This document shows, one piece after another, positions 1 through 9,864 of a stretch of 63,686 nucleotides of DNA. The translations under genes were made by a program, and so were the position numbers. The notes under the pieces were generated by a model. The model worked only from the letters and a program-made list of their open reading frames with translations. It was not told the DNA's origin and ran no database searches. Location: NCBI GenBank assembly GCA_009602725.1, contig WELB01000095.1, positions 475,191 through 538,876 of the forward strand, given 5' to 3'. The DNA is from Spirogloea muscicola (Eukaryota > Streptophyta > Zygnematophyceae > Spirogloeales > Spirogloeaceae). Every line of letters starts with the position of its first letter. Positions within the stretch are counted from its first letter, which is position 1.

Positions 1-16
1 GGGGGGGGGGGGGGGG
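1..16. other. Poly-G contig edge
   Basis: The window opens with 16 consecutive G residues running into GC-rich sequence. Similar homopolymers border the internal N gaps, so this is probably an assembly or sequencing edge rather than biology. Confidence 0.6.
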
Positions 17-59
17 CGGCGCTCAGCTGGCCCGGCAGCTCCGCTGCAAGCCCTTCGGA

Positions 60-1010
60 GCCTTGTCCGCGTTTCCCATCGGACCCCCTTACTCCTCCTT
101 CCTCTTGGGCTGGCCACTAACTTCACCTGACCCCTTCTCGTACTTTGTTCATTCTTGCCTCCGGCTTTCGTGGCGGCGCTCCAGCTCCCCAAGTTAGCTT
201 GTCAGATTTGTTTGTGCTCACCCGTGGGTACTAATGTCATCTTAGGTACCTTAGATTAGGTCTCCGTATTATGTAGCATTGTTTAGTCTGCACTCGACTC
301 TGCCTGAACAATGTATTGGCTTGAATTGGCCTCCCTTTCAATTCATGCGCCCCGCGCGCCTTCTCTCTCTTGTTTGTTGTTCTTTGCTGGGCTGGCTTTT
401 CCAGCCCCTATCCTCAATGGGCCCGAGCCCTTTCCTCTCACAGCGATTGCCTTTCATTGGAGGAGCTGCTTCGATCTCTTGGACTGGCGGCCGTTTCACA
501 GAAGAAGTGGCACTCCCAATGGGGGCAAGCAAGAAGGCTCGCCCATAAAGAAAGAGGGGCTGGCAAAGCCAGCCCAAAAAGAATGGACAATGTCCAAAGC
601 CGAAGAATGAGAAGCCGAGGAAGGACTCCTCTACTCTACCAATCACGACAACATACTAGGGAAGCTGCGAAAAGGGCTGCGAAAAGCCAGCCCAAAAAGA
701 ATTCACAAAGGTTCAGAGGGGCCTAAGAAGAAGGCTCGCCCATAGAGAAGAGCGGTGAGCAGCTACAAAGGGGCCTGAGGATGCTATGGTAAAACAGGGG
801 GAGGATGGATCACTCAGTAATTACGAGTGAGGAGCCTCAGATCCGACAGACTAGCTGCCGGGAAGCTATCACCCTGACGAAAGCCACAGCTTACTTTCGG
901 CCCCCCTCCGGACCTTGTCAATTCTTTTCGGGCTGGCTTTCACAGCCCTCGCCCCCCGCTGGGAGACCATGTCACTCGTCGCCAAATCTGCTCAAACAAG
1001 CAGCACAGCA
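60..1010. repeat. Cluster of hairpin-repeat family copies, both orientations
   Basis: At least four copies of the interspersed family are seen. A plus-orientation hairpin lies at 389-407 (GGGCTGG, 5-nt loop, CCAGCCC) followed by the common tail CCTCAATGGGC. Minus-orientation copies sit near 556-600 (8-bp stem GGGCTGGC around AAA, then AAAAAGAATGGACAATG) and near 680-725. Another plus copy is at about 895-970, starting CGGACCTTGTCAATTCTTTT. The segment near 305-365 recurs at 53840-53900 and, inverted, at 45850-45905 and 46825-46885. Short ORFs here are repeat translations, not genes. Confidence 0.75.
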
Positions 1011-1128
1011 GTGAGGGCATGCGAGTGGCAGCCAGACCAAGCTTGTGCCCCCTTGGAGCCCGCAGACGTTATATACGCAGAGGGCGCCGTTTCGACGATG
1101 TGACGCCCCACCTCTCCGCGGCATATCA

Positions 1129-1201
1129 GACCGCGTGGCCTAATGGATAAGGCGTTCGCCTCCGGAGCGAGAGATTGCGGGTTCGAGTCCCGCCGGGGTC
1201 G
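1129..1201 (+). tRNA. tRNA-Arg (anticodon CCG)
   Basis: A 73-nt cloverleaf can be folded by eye. The 7-bp acceptor GACCGCG/CGGGGTC has one G-G mismatch at the fifth pair. The D-arm contains GG, the anticodon stem TTCGC/GCGAG encloses loop CTCCGGA (anticodon CCG, reading Arg codon CGG), and the T-arm GCGGG TTCGAGT CCCGC is perfect. The run TTTT at 1207-1210 is a plausible Pol III terminator. No intron is seen. Confidence 0.93.
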
Positions 1202-3227
1202 ACCACGTTTTACTTTTCGATACGCCTGGCTTTTTGGCATCTCACGCGTCTTACAATGAATGGTTTTCTCATCAAATGTTCACGGTGCCTGTCAGTCGAG
1301 CTACTTCTTCTGCTGTCGAAGTCGTCACCACCAGAATCCTTGACTAGTACCGCTGCAGCAATCCGAAGCTTTCTTTAGCATGTGCACCCTGGCAATGCCT
1401 CTTGGCTGCCGCCTCAGGATCAGCTCTTCCAATTTACGGCAATGGCTGTTCCAGCCTAAAGGAATGTACATGGTCTGAAATGGTTGGAAGGAGAGGTACT
1501 AGTCCTCAGAACGTCAGCAAGAGGCGCTCAAGATAATGACGGGTCGTCAATGTACCTGCTGCGCCTTGTGAAGGTTGACCCAGTGGTCATTGAGCGGAAC
1601 TATCATAACGACAATTTTTGTGATATACTTAGCAAAAGCCATGTGGTTCATTCGTTTACATAAGTTTGCCATAATCAGGTACGTGAGCCATATTTATGCT
1701 TGAATTTGGTTCAACTCTGGTTTCAATATTTCAAATCAAGACCAGGACATATCCAGATGCTTTTCAAAAGACCAGGACACTCTCGAATGCAATCCGAATG
1801 TCCTAGGCTTCATCGTAAGCTGCATCGTCCTCCTCATCTTTGATGTTCTCCCGTAGGTGCCATCATCAAAGCAGAACAGGGATATGTGGGTTAGAGACCT
1901 GTATATATCCTTAGGGATCCCTCTAGCCACCTCTCTGGAGTAAACCCTGCTTTGGTGGTCTATCATGTTAGATGCGTGCACAGGGAGATCAGGTATGAAG
2001 CCGTCTGTGCCCATGTACACCGAACATGGTCTGTTGCGTATGAAGGGTTTGTAAGATATAATCCCTGCTAGGTTGCTTATTTGGCTCAAACTATGTGGAA
2101 TATTGGTTCACTAAAGGTTGACAAGTTGTTCTACGAAGGAGTAGTGGACTTCAGACACTCTGTTCCAGATCCAATAATTACATGCCACCGACTAATCAAT
2201 TTGCAACCTGTGTTGCCAACTTAGAGCAGTGCAATCAGGGCACAGGTGATAAGGTCTTTTCCGCTTGGACGACCAACAGTCAGGGTAGGCCCACCACCCT
2301 GACGGAGTTTGTGTATGTTGCACTACGGCCTTGTATCCAAGATTCTATGGAACAATAGATGACTCTCAGCAATTGAGAAGTAGATCATCAATGACAACGG
2401 CCGCTTTGGCAACTCTGCTAGATCACATTCCATAACGACTTCCATAACGTCTGCTAGTCACCGAACACCAGATAATGCACAAGGAGGTGTCTAAATACAC
2501 CAGATACTCTCTTGGTAACCATGTATCGAGAGACTGTACAAGCGCCAGCTTCTCAAATCTTGGTAACTAAAAGTGATCAAGACGAAGATGACAAGAATGC
2601 CAGTAGCAGATGTGCTAGTCTCTAGGGCCTGCAAATCTGCCGAAGTAGATAGAGGTTCAACATGTGATCAACATCTCCTGTATTCTAAAGCTGCCCTCAA
2701 GCCATGTTCCGTGCTGCATTGCCATGTTTGCGTCATGTAGCTCACTAACAAATGATTGGCCTACACCCTTGCTGGCAATCTTCAACCAATCCACTTCTAA
2801 CTAGACACCACAGGTGCACTTCCAGGCTTGCGCAGCAACCCTGGTGGCGACCACCATTGAGGCAATGGTATACTGTGTTCGATGTACAATACACTTCGAC
2901 CTAAACACACGAGGAGGGTTGCCTACATTGCATGGAGTCACACCATGTCAAAATTGTGTCGTCCACTAGTGCTTCATAAGCAAGGACTTGGTTTTGTTTG
3001 CCACAGCGGTGCTCGTCCAGGTGTTCCAAACCTTCACAAAGGAAAGCAATACAAAAAGCACCAAACATCACATGCGTTATTGGGCAGCAAGACCAGTAAG
3101 CTTCTGCAAAATTGCACACGTCTCGTTACTGTACTCTACTTATTAGTTACAGTACAGAAACTTTACTAGCAATCGCAATGAAGGCGGTTTCGACAATGCA
3201 CATCAAGTCCATAGCTGCTGGCGCCTA
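1202..3227. other. Intergenic, no gene recognised
   Basis: About 2 kb of lower-GC sequence between the tRNA and the 3' end of PWP1. The longest open frame is on the minus strand at 1736-2089 (about 117 codons). It matches no family I recognise and has no good splice context. It could be an old mobile-element remnant; nothing else is supported. Confidence 0.5.
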
Positions 3228-6200
3228 CTACTTCATTGGCGTTCTTACATGAAGCTTGCCCTTGGAGCCACCAATCGAAAGTAGGTTCGGGGAGTCGCGG
3301 CAGAAGGACAGAGAGAAGATGGCGCCCTGGTACGCAAGTACTGACGTCTCAGAGGCAGCATAAGCCCAGGGAGCTGCGTTCATGACATTGAGGAGCAACT
3401 AACAGGCCATATCCCAATATCTGAAGGTGAAGGTGCGGGCAAGAGGGTGATTAGCGAAACTTCTCACCACTTTGGGGTTGATAGACGTTAAACATGAGGG
3501 TGCATCATTCGTAGTATCCCATATCTTCACCTGCAAATTGAGGGGAGCCATAACATCGGCTTGAGTCCCTCTCCACAAACTAAAAAGGATTGGAGGTCTA
3601 CATCCCATCTCCTCACGAAACTTGTCAAAGAGGTGCACCCAATCCAACTCACCGTCTTGTCAGTGGAGGCTGTAGCCAGCATCTGCATGAAAGGCCAGGC
3701 CATTTTGAGGGCTCGTTACAAATTTCCGAGGACACATTGCCAACTCCCTACCACCACACCATTGAATGTCATCCAAATCTGTGCAGAACAAGCAGGTACA
3801 CAGAGAGGGGGGCCTGTGTGAACGGCCATACATGTGGTGTCACGTGATTGAAGGACAGGCTGCAGGTGGCCTTGTCATGGGCGTGCAGCCTGTAGAGGGC
3901 CTGCACGTCTGAGCGGCCACTCCCGGTACCAGGCTCCGAACCTCTCCGGACATCGTGGCAGCACACAAGACCGTCCTCAGTGCTGACCTGTGCCGCAAGC
4001 GTCACTATTCACCCCACAAATCAGGACGTCCACCAGTTGGTGCTAGTAGCGCCAGCTCTCCCCATCACGTGCTAGACTAAGAGTAGGCTCTCGCCGTCTA
4101 CAACAACCCAATCGCCCATTACATGACAGCACGAGATACCTGCTAGCTCAGTGCAGGCACATACAAGCAGGAAAGCTGCACAGGGCATGTGCATCTCCTA
4201 CTTATTGTGGATTGTGCCTGGAACATTACCACAAAGTTCTGCACTGCGTGGGGATCCCAAGCCAGGCATTCAACGTCTGCAGACATTGACCAGCGCAGGG
4301 CTGCTTGATCAGGCAACCTCATATCCACCTGCCTCCACCAAGGACGAGTTCACGTCAAGTCCCAAAGAGGTGATAAGCGAAACCTCATTGCAATTGCTAG
4401 TCCAATATGGTGTCGTGCCTTTACCGTGTCAAGTGCATTATTAGGAAAATGAGATCTCCAAGGTGATACAAAATTCAGGAAAGCGGCAAACAGCTGGGAG
4501 ACACATCTGTTACAAAGCCTTTCCCTAAGAAGAGGAGATTAAGGTGTCTCACCAGTGCGGTGGTCTTGTCGAACGACCCAGACAGCAAGCCCGTCGGCTC
4601 TGTGGGGTTCCAGGCTACAGCCTGAACTTTATCAGCATGGTGCCTCATCGTGTGTGCACATTTGCCGGCAACCACGTCCCAGACCTTCACCAACTTGTCC
4701 GCGCTGCAGCTTGCCAACACGTTCCTGAACTCGGCGTTCCACGAAAGGCCAAGAACAGCACCCTTGTGGCTGCCAGCTTTCAACTGTATCACAGTGACAG
4801 TCTAGTCAGGACACAAGCCAATAAGACTGCCATAAGTCGCTTAAAACAGAAACTTAGCTGCTAATTTATACGTACACGCAATCAGAGAGCAGATAGGCAA
4901 GACAAGGGAACAAAGAGAGAAAGGGAGGAAGAAGAAGGCGCGCGGTGCACATACAATAAGAAAAGGCTACACCGAGCTAGTCCACCCTACAGGCAGCAAC
5001 ATAACCAATAAGCACATCATCTCCAGGAGCGGAGTACCCACTTTTGACTTCCGTCCGTTACCAAGTTTTTGCTTTGTCTTCTTGACAGACGCTCCTCCCA
5101 AAACCACCGCAGGTTCCACCTCATCAGCCTGGACACATGCAAAGGTGTGAGAATCAAACTCTGAGCTTGTGAGAACATGCCATGCCCTGCAAGTGGTGAA
5201 GTGGTAAAGCTCACTGCTTCACGGAGAGAAGGCTAGAGGAGCTATTGCCTATACTGCACCACAGCGCGGCTGTTTTGCCGGCTGCAGCTTGGGTGTAACC
5301 TTGACTTCTGATGTATACTTCTCAAATGCAGATGTAAGGGTCATCTTGCTCGTGTGACATTGTTGAATAAAGCGACTGCCAAGGGTGGCTCAGCTGGGGG
5401 ACAGAAGACATGCCTTATTCAGGTCCCAGATTTCAATCTGTGGCTGCATTGTCCCGACAGCAACGAAGCTACCTGATAATCAGGCCAATGAGCACGGTGC
5501 TATCAATAGCAGTTTCAGAGTCAGTCAAGTGACACATACCCCAGATTAACATCAAGTATATGACAAGTATATGACATGACGATTTTGAGGAGTAGGTTGC
5601 ATTTCCAGCTGAAGATTACTGATATGGTCATCAGCATCAGCCCAAGTCGGTTCACCTCGCCCATCATCGCCGGATGTGGAAGGGCCGCAGTCGAGCCACG
5701 CTAGTGCAAGCGGAAAGGCTGGGAGCAGAATGTCATGGTGCACATACATGTTCCCACCCTCCTCTGCTGTGGTACTTGCCTCACCCTCTTCGTACACCCA
5801 CACCTGTGCCGACACCGCCAGGCCGCAGGATGCGTCGGTTCTCATGGTGCTATAGATGAATACATGGATGCAGATGTCTTTGGCCATCCCAAAACTGCCA
5901 TGAGTCCTTCTGCTGGAGGCCTTGGATCCTCAATTTATTGCTATAGCAAGGACCACCTGTCCTTCCAAGTTCTTTGAAGAACAAGGCGAGGAATGCCACA
6001 GACATGCTTTGCTGTAATTGGCTGCGGCCCCGGTGATCATTTAGAAGGCCCTACTGGTCAGAGAATCATATGCTTCCTGCAGACCACATCAGCATCCACC
6101 TTTGGTAAGGGCTGAGTACCTCTAGGAGGCTGACTTCATCTTCATTCCTGGCTGCGAGGATGAGCAGGTCCGAGTCGCGAATGGTCATGTCGTCGACGTC

Positions 6201-7124
6201 CTCCTCGTCCTCCTGGCGCAAGCCGACAGTGAGGCAGGCAGGCGAGGCATCCATGAGGACTACTGAGCAGGAAACGGTCGACTGCAGTCGCAGTTCCATG
6301 GCTGCAGCCTGGAAGCCAACCCTTGCGCCTCCACAGTCAGCGGCAGCGGCAAATGGCTCCGACGCTGCAGTCCAAGGACCCGGCACAGTCCTGGTCGCAT
6401 CCCCGTGCCAGCAACAGGAGTAGAAGTGTGGCCGTCTCATGCGCCATCTTTCTACCACTAATGCACCCATGCAGGCAGGCAGCTGGCCTCGTCTGTAGCT
6501 AGACTCGGACAACGGTCGCCGTGGGTGTGACTGCCGCTGCCAACCTCCGAATCGAGGATGTGGGGGTCCTCCTCCAGCGGCCCATAGTACACAGCACCCA
6601 GCCCGCCATTGCCGAAGATGCGCAGCTCGCCTGTCGCCCAGACGAGCTCAGCACCTCAGCGTGGGGCCACAGCAGCAGCCGCATCTGGCAGAGCTGGCGC
6701 AGCGGCGCAGCTTCATCGCCGTAGCAGCCGCAGCGACGCCGAGTCCGTGCGGCGACGGCGGAGGCGCACCGGCGGCATCGTCAGCGTCCTCGTTGTCGTA
6801 GGCGTCCATGTTGAGCATGGCCAGGTCGTCCACGAGGCCGCCGCCGCTCCCACGGGCTGCCGCTGGCCCGGCTGCCCCGCGCCCGAGCTCCGCGGCGATG
6901 GCCCTCGCTCGCGCCGCCGGGTCGCTCGCCGCCGCCGCCGCGCTCGCCGCCGCGTCTGGCTCCCGCGGCTCCTCGTCATCCCGGCCTGCCTCCTCCTCCT
7001 CGCCGCCGTCGCTGTCGTCGTCGTCGCTCCGCACCTGGCTGCAGGCGCGGGACGGCGCGAGTCGGGCGGCGGCCACAATTGGCACCACGAGAGCGNGAGG
7101 CACCCACGCCACGGCCGAGATCAT
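3228..7124 (-). CDS. PWP1: PWP1, WD40 ribosome-biogenesis factor
   Basis: Periodic tryptophan protein 1 is a nucleolar/chromatin WD40 protein needed for rRNA processing; in animals it links nutrient signalling to Pol I/Pol III output. Twelve exons splice in frame to about 497 aa: 7124-6770, 6630-6545, 6212-6120, 5803-5656, 5472-5414, 5128-5042, 4783-4553, 4328-4230, 3987-3844, 3682-3653, 3530-3468 and 3326-3228. Diagnostic pieces are the start MISAVAWVP, an acidic linker, MTIRDSDLLILAARNEDEV, YVHHDILLPAFPLALAWLD, VAVGTMQPQIEIWDLNK, then WD repeats (NVLASCSADKLVKVWD, MLATASTDKTVKIWD) and the C-terminal IGGSKGKL. One base in exon 1 is N (7096). Intron 5 appears to start GC instead of GT. The last codons are uncertain: a GTAAGA inside the final exon could be a donor to a further short exon. 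Exon 1 is very GC-rich, with poly-Ala and acidic runs. It is divergent from the OBAP gene, 424 bp between start codons. Confidence 0.93.
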
Positions 7125-7547
7125 CTCGGCGTCGTCGCGGCGGCGGCGGCGGCGGCGGAGGCGGCGGCGGCGGCGGCGGCGCGACAGGGACTGTGACGAG
7201 GGGTTACACAGGGGGGGGGGGCTTAAACCCTCCACTGATGAGGATACCAGGGGACCTTAAACCCCGGGGCGGGATAACCCCACCTGTGCGCTAACCGCAC
7301 CCTCGCCGGCAGGTTTGCCTGGTCACGGCCTCGGGTTAGGCGGTCAACCCGCCCCCTCTGCCCCCTCCGACGTGGCAGCCGCGTGGCGCCCTCGCAGCTC
7401 CCGAGGCAGCCGGAGGACGCCACGTCACCCGCCCAGCTCTCCGACTGGGGCCAGGGCAGCCTGCAACCCCTCCTCCCCGCCGCCGCCCCCGCCGCCGCAA
7501 AATCCGCCGCAAGTCCCGCCGCCGCCGCCGCCGCCGCCGCCGCGGCC

Positions 7548-8871
7548 ATGGCGTCGTCTGGGGGCGCTGGCGAGGCCGCCTCCGCGCGGGACGTCCCCGG
7601 CGACCCCCGGTCCACTGCCTCCGCCGTGCTCAACGCCGGCACCTCGGCGGTGCAGAGCTTCCGGCCCCTCGGCGCCGTCCACGCCCACCTCTGCGCGTGA
7701 GTGAGCCGGCGCCGGCTCGAACCCCCGCGCGAAATCGGGCAGTCTTAGCGCGCTGCCAGCCGCCTTCCTACTGTGCCGTCAGCTTCGCCTTCTGATTCCG
7801 CCAACCTCCTCACGTCTTTCCCCGTCTGGCGCCCACTGATGGCGCTCGTTGGTCTGGCGGCGCGATGCCGTCACCCCAGGCTGCACTTCTACGCGCACGA
7901 CCTGTCACGGCAGGTGGAGGCGCACCACTACTGCGCGCACCCCAGCGAGGACTTCCACCAGTGCCTCATCTACGACTCGGACGAGCCCGGCGCGCGGCTG
8001 ATCGGCGTGGAGTACGTCGTGGGCGACGCCGTCTTCGCGGGCCTGCCCGAGGAGGAGAAGAAGCTCTGGCACTCGCACGAGTACGAGGTCAAGTCCGGCA
8101 TGCTCATCATGCCCCGCGTGCCGGGCTTGGCCGAGAACCAGATGATGAAGTCGCTCGTCAAGTCCTATGGTTTGGCTCCTCCTCCACGGCCCGACACGAG
8201 AAATTGTAGTAGCTCAAATCATAGGCCCAATTGGAGACCACCCATTACTTCAAGTGCGCACGCCTGCTCAATTCGCGCCTGCTGAAAGCCGGGAATGTAA
8301 GAGAGTTGTATCTGCTATTCTCAGCTCCGTTCCATGCTCATGAGACTGATTTGTGCCTCACAACGCGTCTCTGATGCATGCTGTCACGCGTAACTGCGAG
8401 CTGCAGGTAAGACTTGGCACTTCTGGCAATTTGACAAGGGCGACACTCTGCCGCTTGGCACGCCCCAGCTCATGATGTCCATGACGCAGGACGGGCAGGC
8501 ATTTCCAGCTCTGTTGAAACGTAAGCTCGCTGAGGACATAACTGGTTGTTACTTTGGTGGCGCTATACAGAGTTCCTGCTGCGAAGCTCTGGTTTTGTGT
8601 TCTGGTCACTCAGCCAAAGACTGGCAACAACTTCACCAGCTCTGGCGGAGATTATCCCCAAGGTCGATTGATCTAGGCAAGAATCCCCTACCCACTCGTC
8701 ATCTGGCCTGCCTGTGCAGATATTGAGCAGAAGTACGACGTGTCGTTGATGGAGAAGAGGCAGCAGAGAAGCAGCCTGGAAGGGCCAGCAGGAGGCGTGC
8801 ACCCTCTTGCTGATCACTGGAAGACTGGCCGTGCTTTCCAGACAAAGGTTGAGGAAGCCAGGGTGGACTGA
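7548..8871 (+). CDS. OBAP: Oil-body-associated protein (OBAP, DUF1264)
   Basis: Four exons (7548-7696, 7880-8169, 8407-8520, 8720-8871) join in frame to 234 aa. Family hallmarks are visible: HHYCAHPSEDFHQCLIYDSD, GARLIGVEYVV, EEKKLWHSHEYEVKSGML, MPRVPG, then KTWHFWQFDKGDTLPLGTPQ and LMMSM. The C-terminal exon has HPLADHWKTGRAFQ. In plants OBAPs sit on lipid droplets, and fungal and bacterial DUF1264 members exist; the biochemical activity is unknown. The N-terminus is Ala/Ser-rich and not conserved. It shares a short GC-rich divergent promoter region with PWP1. Confidence 0.92.
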
Positions 8872-9339
8872 AGTTACCAGAGCCGCAATGTATGCAGGGC
8901 TTGTCCTGGGGCAATCATGGGCACATACTTACTACCTGCCTTGCGGCATTGCCCTGGTGCATACCAAACAAGCTGGTCATTGTGATGCCCACTTTACTTC
9001 GACTCTCCTTGGGCACGAGATGCCACATACAGAGCGCACATTACAGTTTCATGTCACCTCCACAGGTGGAACACATAGCTGCCACTCAAGATGCAGCGGG
9101 AGAAGTTTTGACATGGGCTGCCCACATAAGTTGGAATCTGAAAAGGCATGCATCTCATGACACTGTGTAGTCTGAGAAGCAGAAGCCGGGAACAAATAAC
9201 AAGTGATATCATTATCTGCGTCGAAGTGGGTGCTTGTGCTGGGTGCTGCGATGTTACTGCAAAGGAGTCGCCCACAAAATTGAGCTGTGACTAAAGGCCA
9301 ATACCGTGAGGAATGTAAACAATCACGCAAGGAATGATA

Positions 9340-9625
9340 TCAGGTGAATATGGATTTGTGTCAAAATCAGCTTGTCCAGCCCTATTATCATACTGACCTG
9401 GATGTCAAGTACATCACCACTTGCTCAACAAACGAAAAAACTCCAATGTACAACAACCTACAACAGCTACTATGTATCTGCCTTAGCTGGGGGCCACGAC
9501 AGTGGGGAGAGCTGCCACTAAGGACTTACACCTCAATCTCCACAGTATCTACAAGTATTACATCCTCACTAGCAGTTTTCATCTGAGGAGGATGCAGAGA
9601 GCTTTGACTGAGGACCACTTCCACA
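9340..9625 (-). pseudogene. Decayed duplicate of the MAF1 terminal exon and 3' flank
   Basis: This segment repeats, with many differences, the MAF1 last exon plus downstream sequence at about 9660-9949. Shared landmarks on the plus strand are TGTCCAGCCCTA, TGGGGGCCAC, AGCTGCCACTA and TACATCCTCACT. In the copy, the frame equivalent to ...ASEDVFFVDD reads ASEDVILVD and keeps a stop a few codons later. One extra A upstream breaks the frame relative to the splice site. It lies beyond the real MAF1 stop, so it is either 3' UTR or untranscribed. Confidence 0.75.
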
Positions 9626-9864
9626 AACTTGTGAGGAATGTAAATAATCGCAATGCAAGAAATGGAATCCAGATGTGGATACCAACTTGTGTCACTTGTG
9701 TCAATTTAGCATGTCCAGCCCTAGTGACCTACTGACCTAGATTTCGATTACACCACCTCTTACGCAACAAATCAAATGTACCAATATACAACAGCCAAAA
9801 AACAGCTACTTATATTTCTGCCTTACTGGGGGCCACCACAGCAGGTAGAGCTGCCACTACTGAC

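Noticed and set aside
279-726. Several overlapping 60-120-codon frames at the left edge
   Set aside because: The same peptide (MYWLEL..) reappears at 53847 in another repeat copy; these are repeat translations.
1736-2089. 117-codon minus-strand frame
   Set aside because: No recognised motif or splice context; may be an element remnant but unsupported.
7096-7096. Single Ns (7096, 21353, 32498, 43390, 46997, 56481) as possible edited or modified sites
   Set aside because: Most sit in GC-rich repeats and are best read as assembly ambiguities.
6609-7642. Long overlapping open frames on both strands rich in Ala/Arg/Pro
   Set aside because: They are shadows of the GC-rich first exons of PWP1 and OBAP and of CCG repeats; low complexity only.
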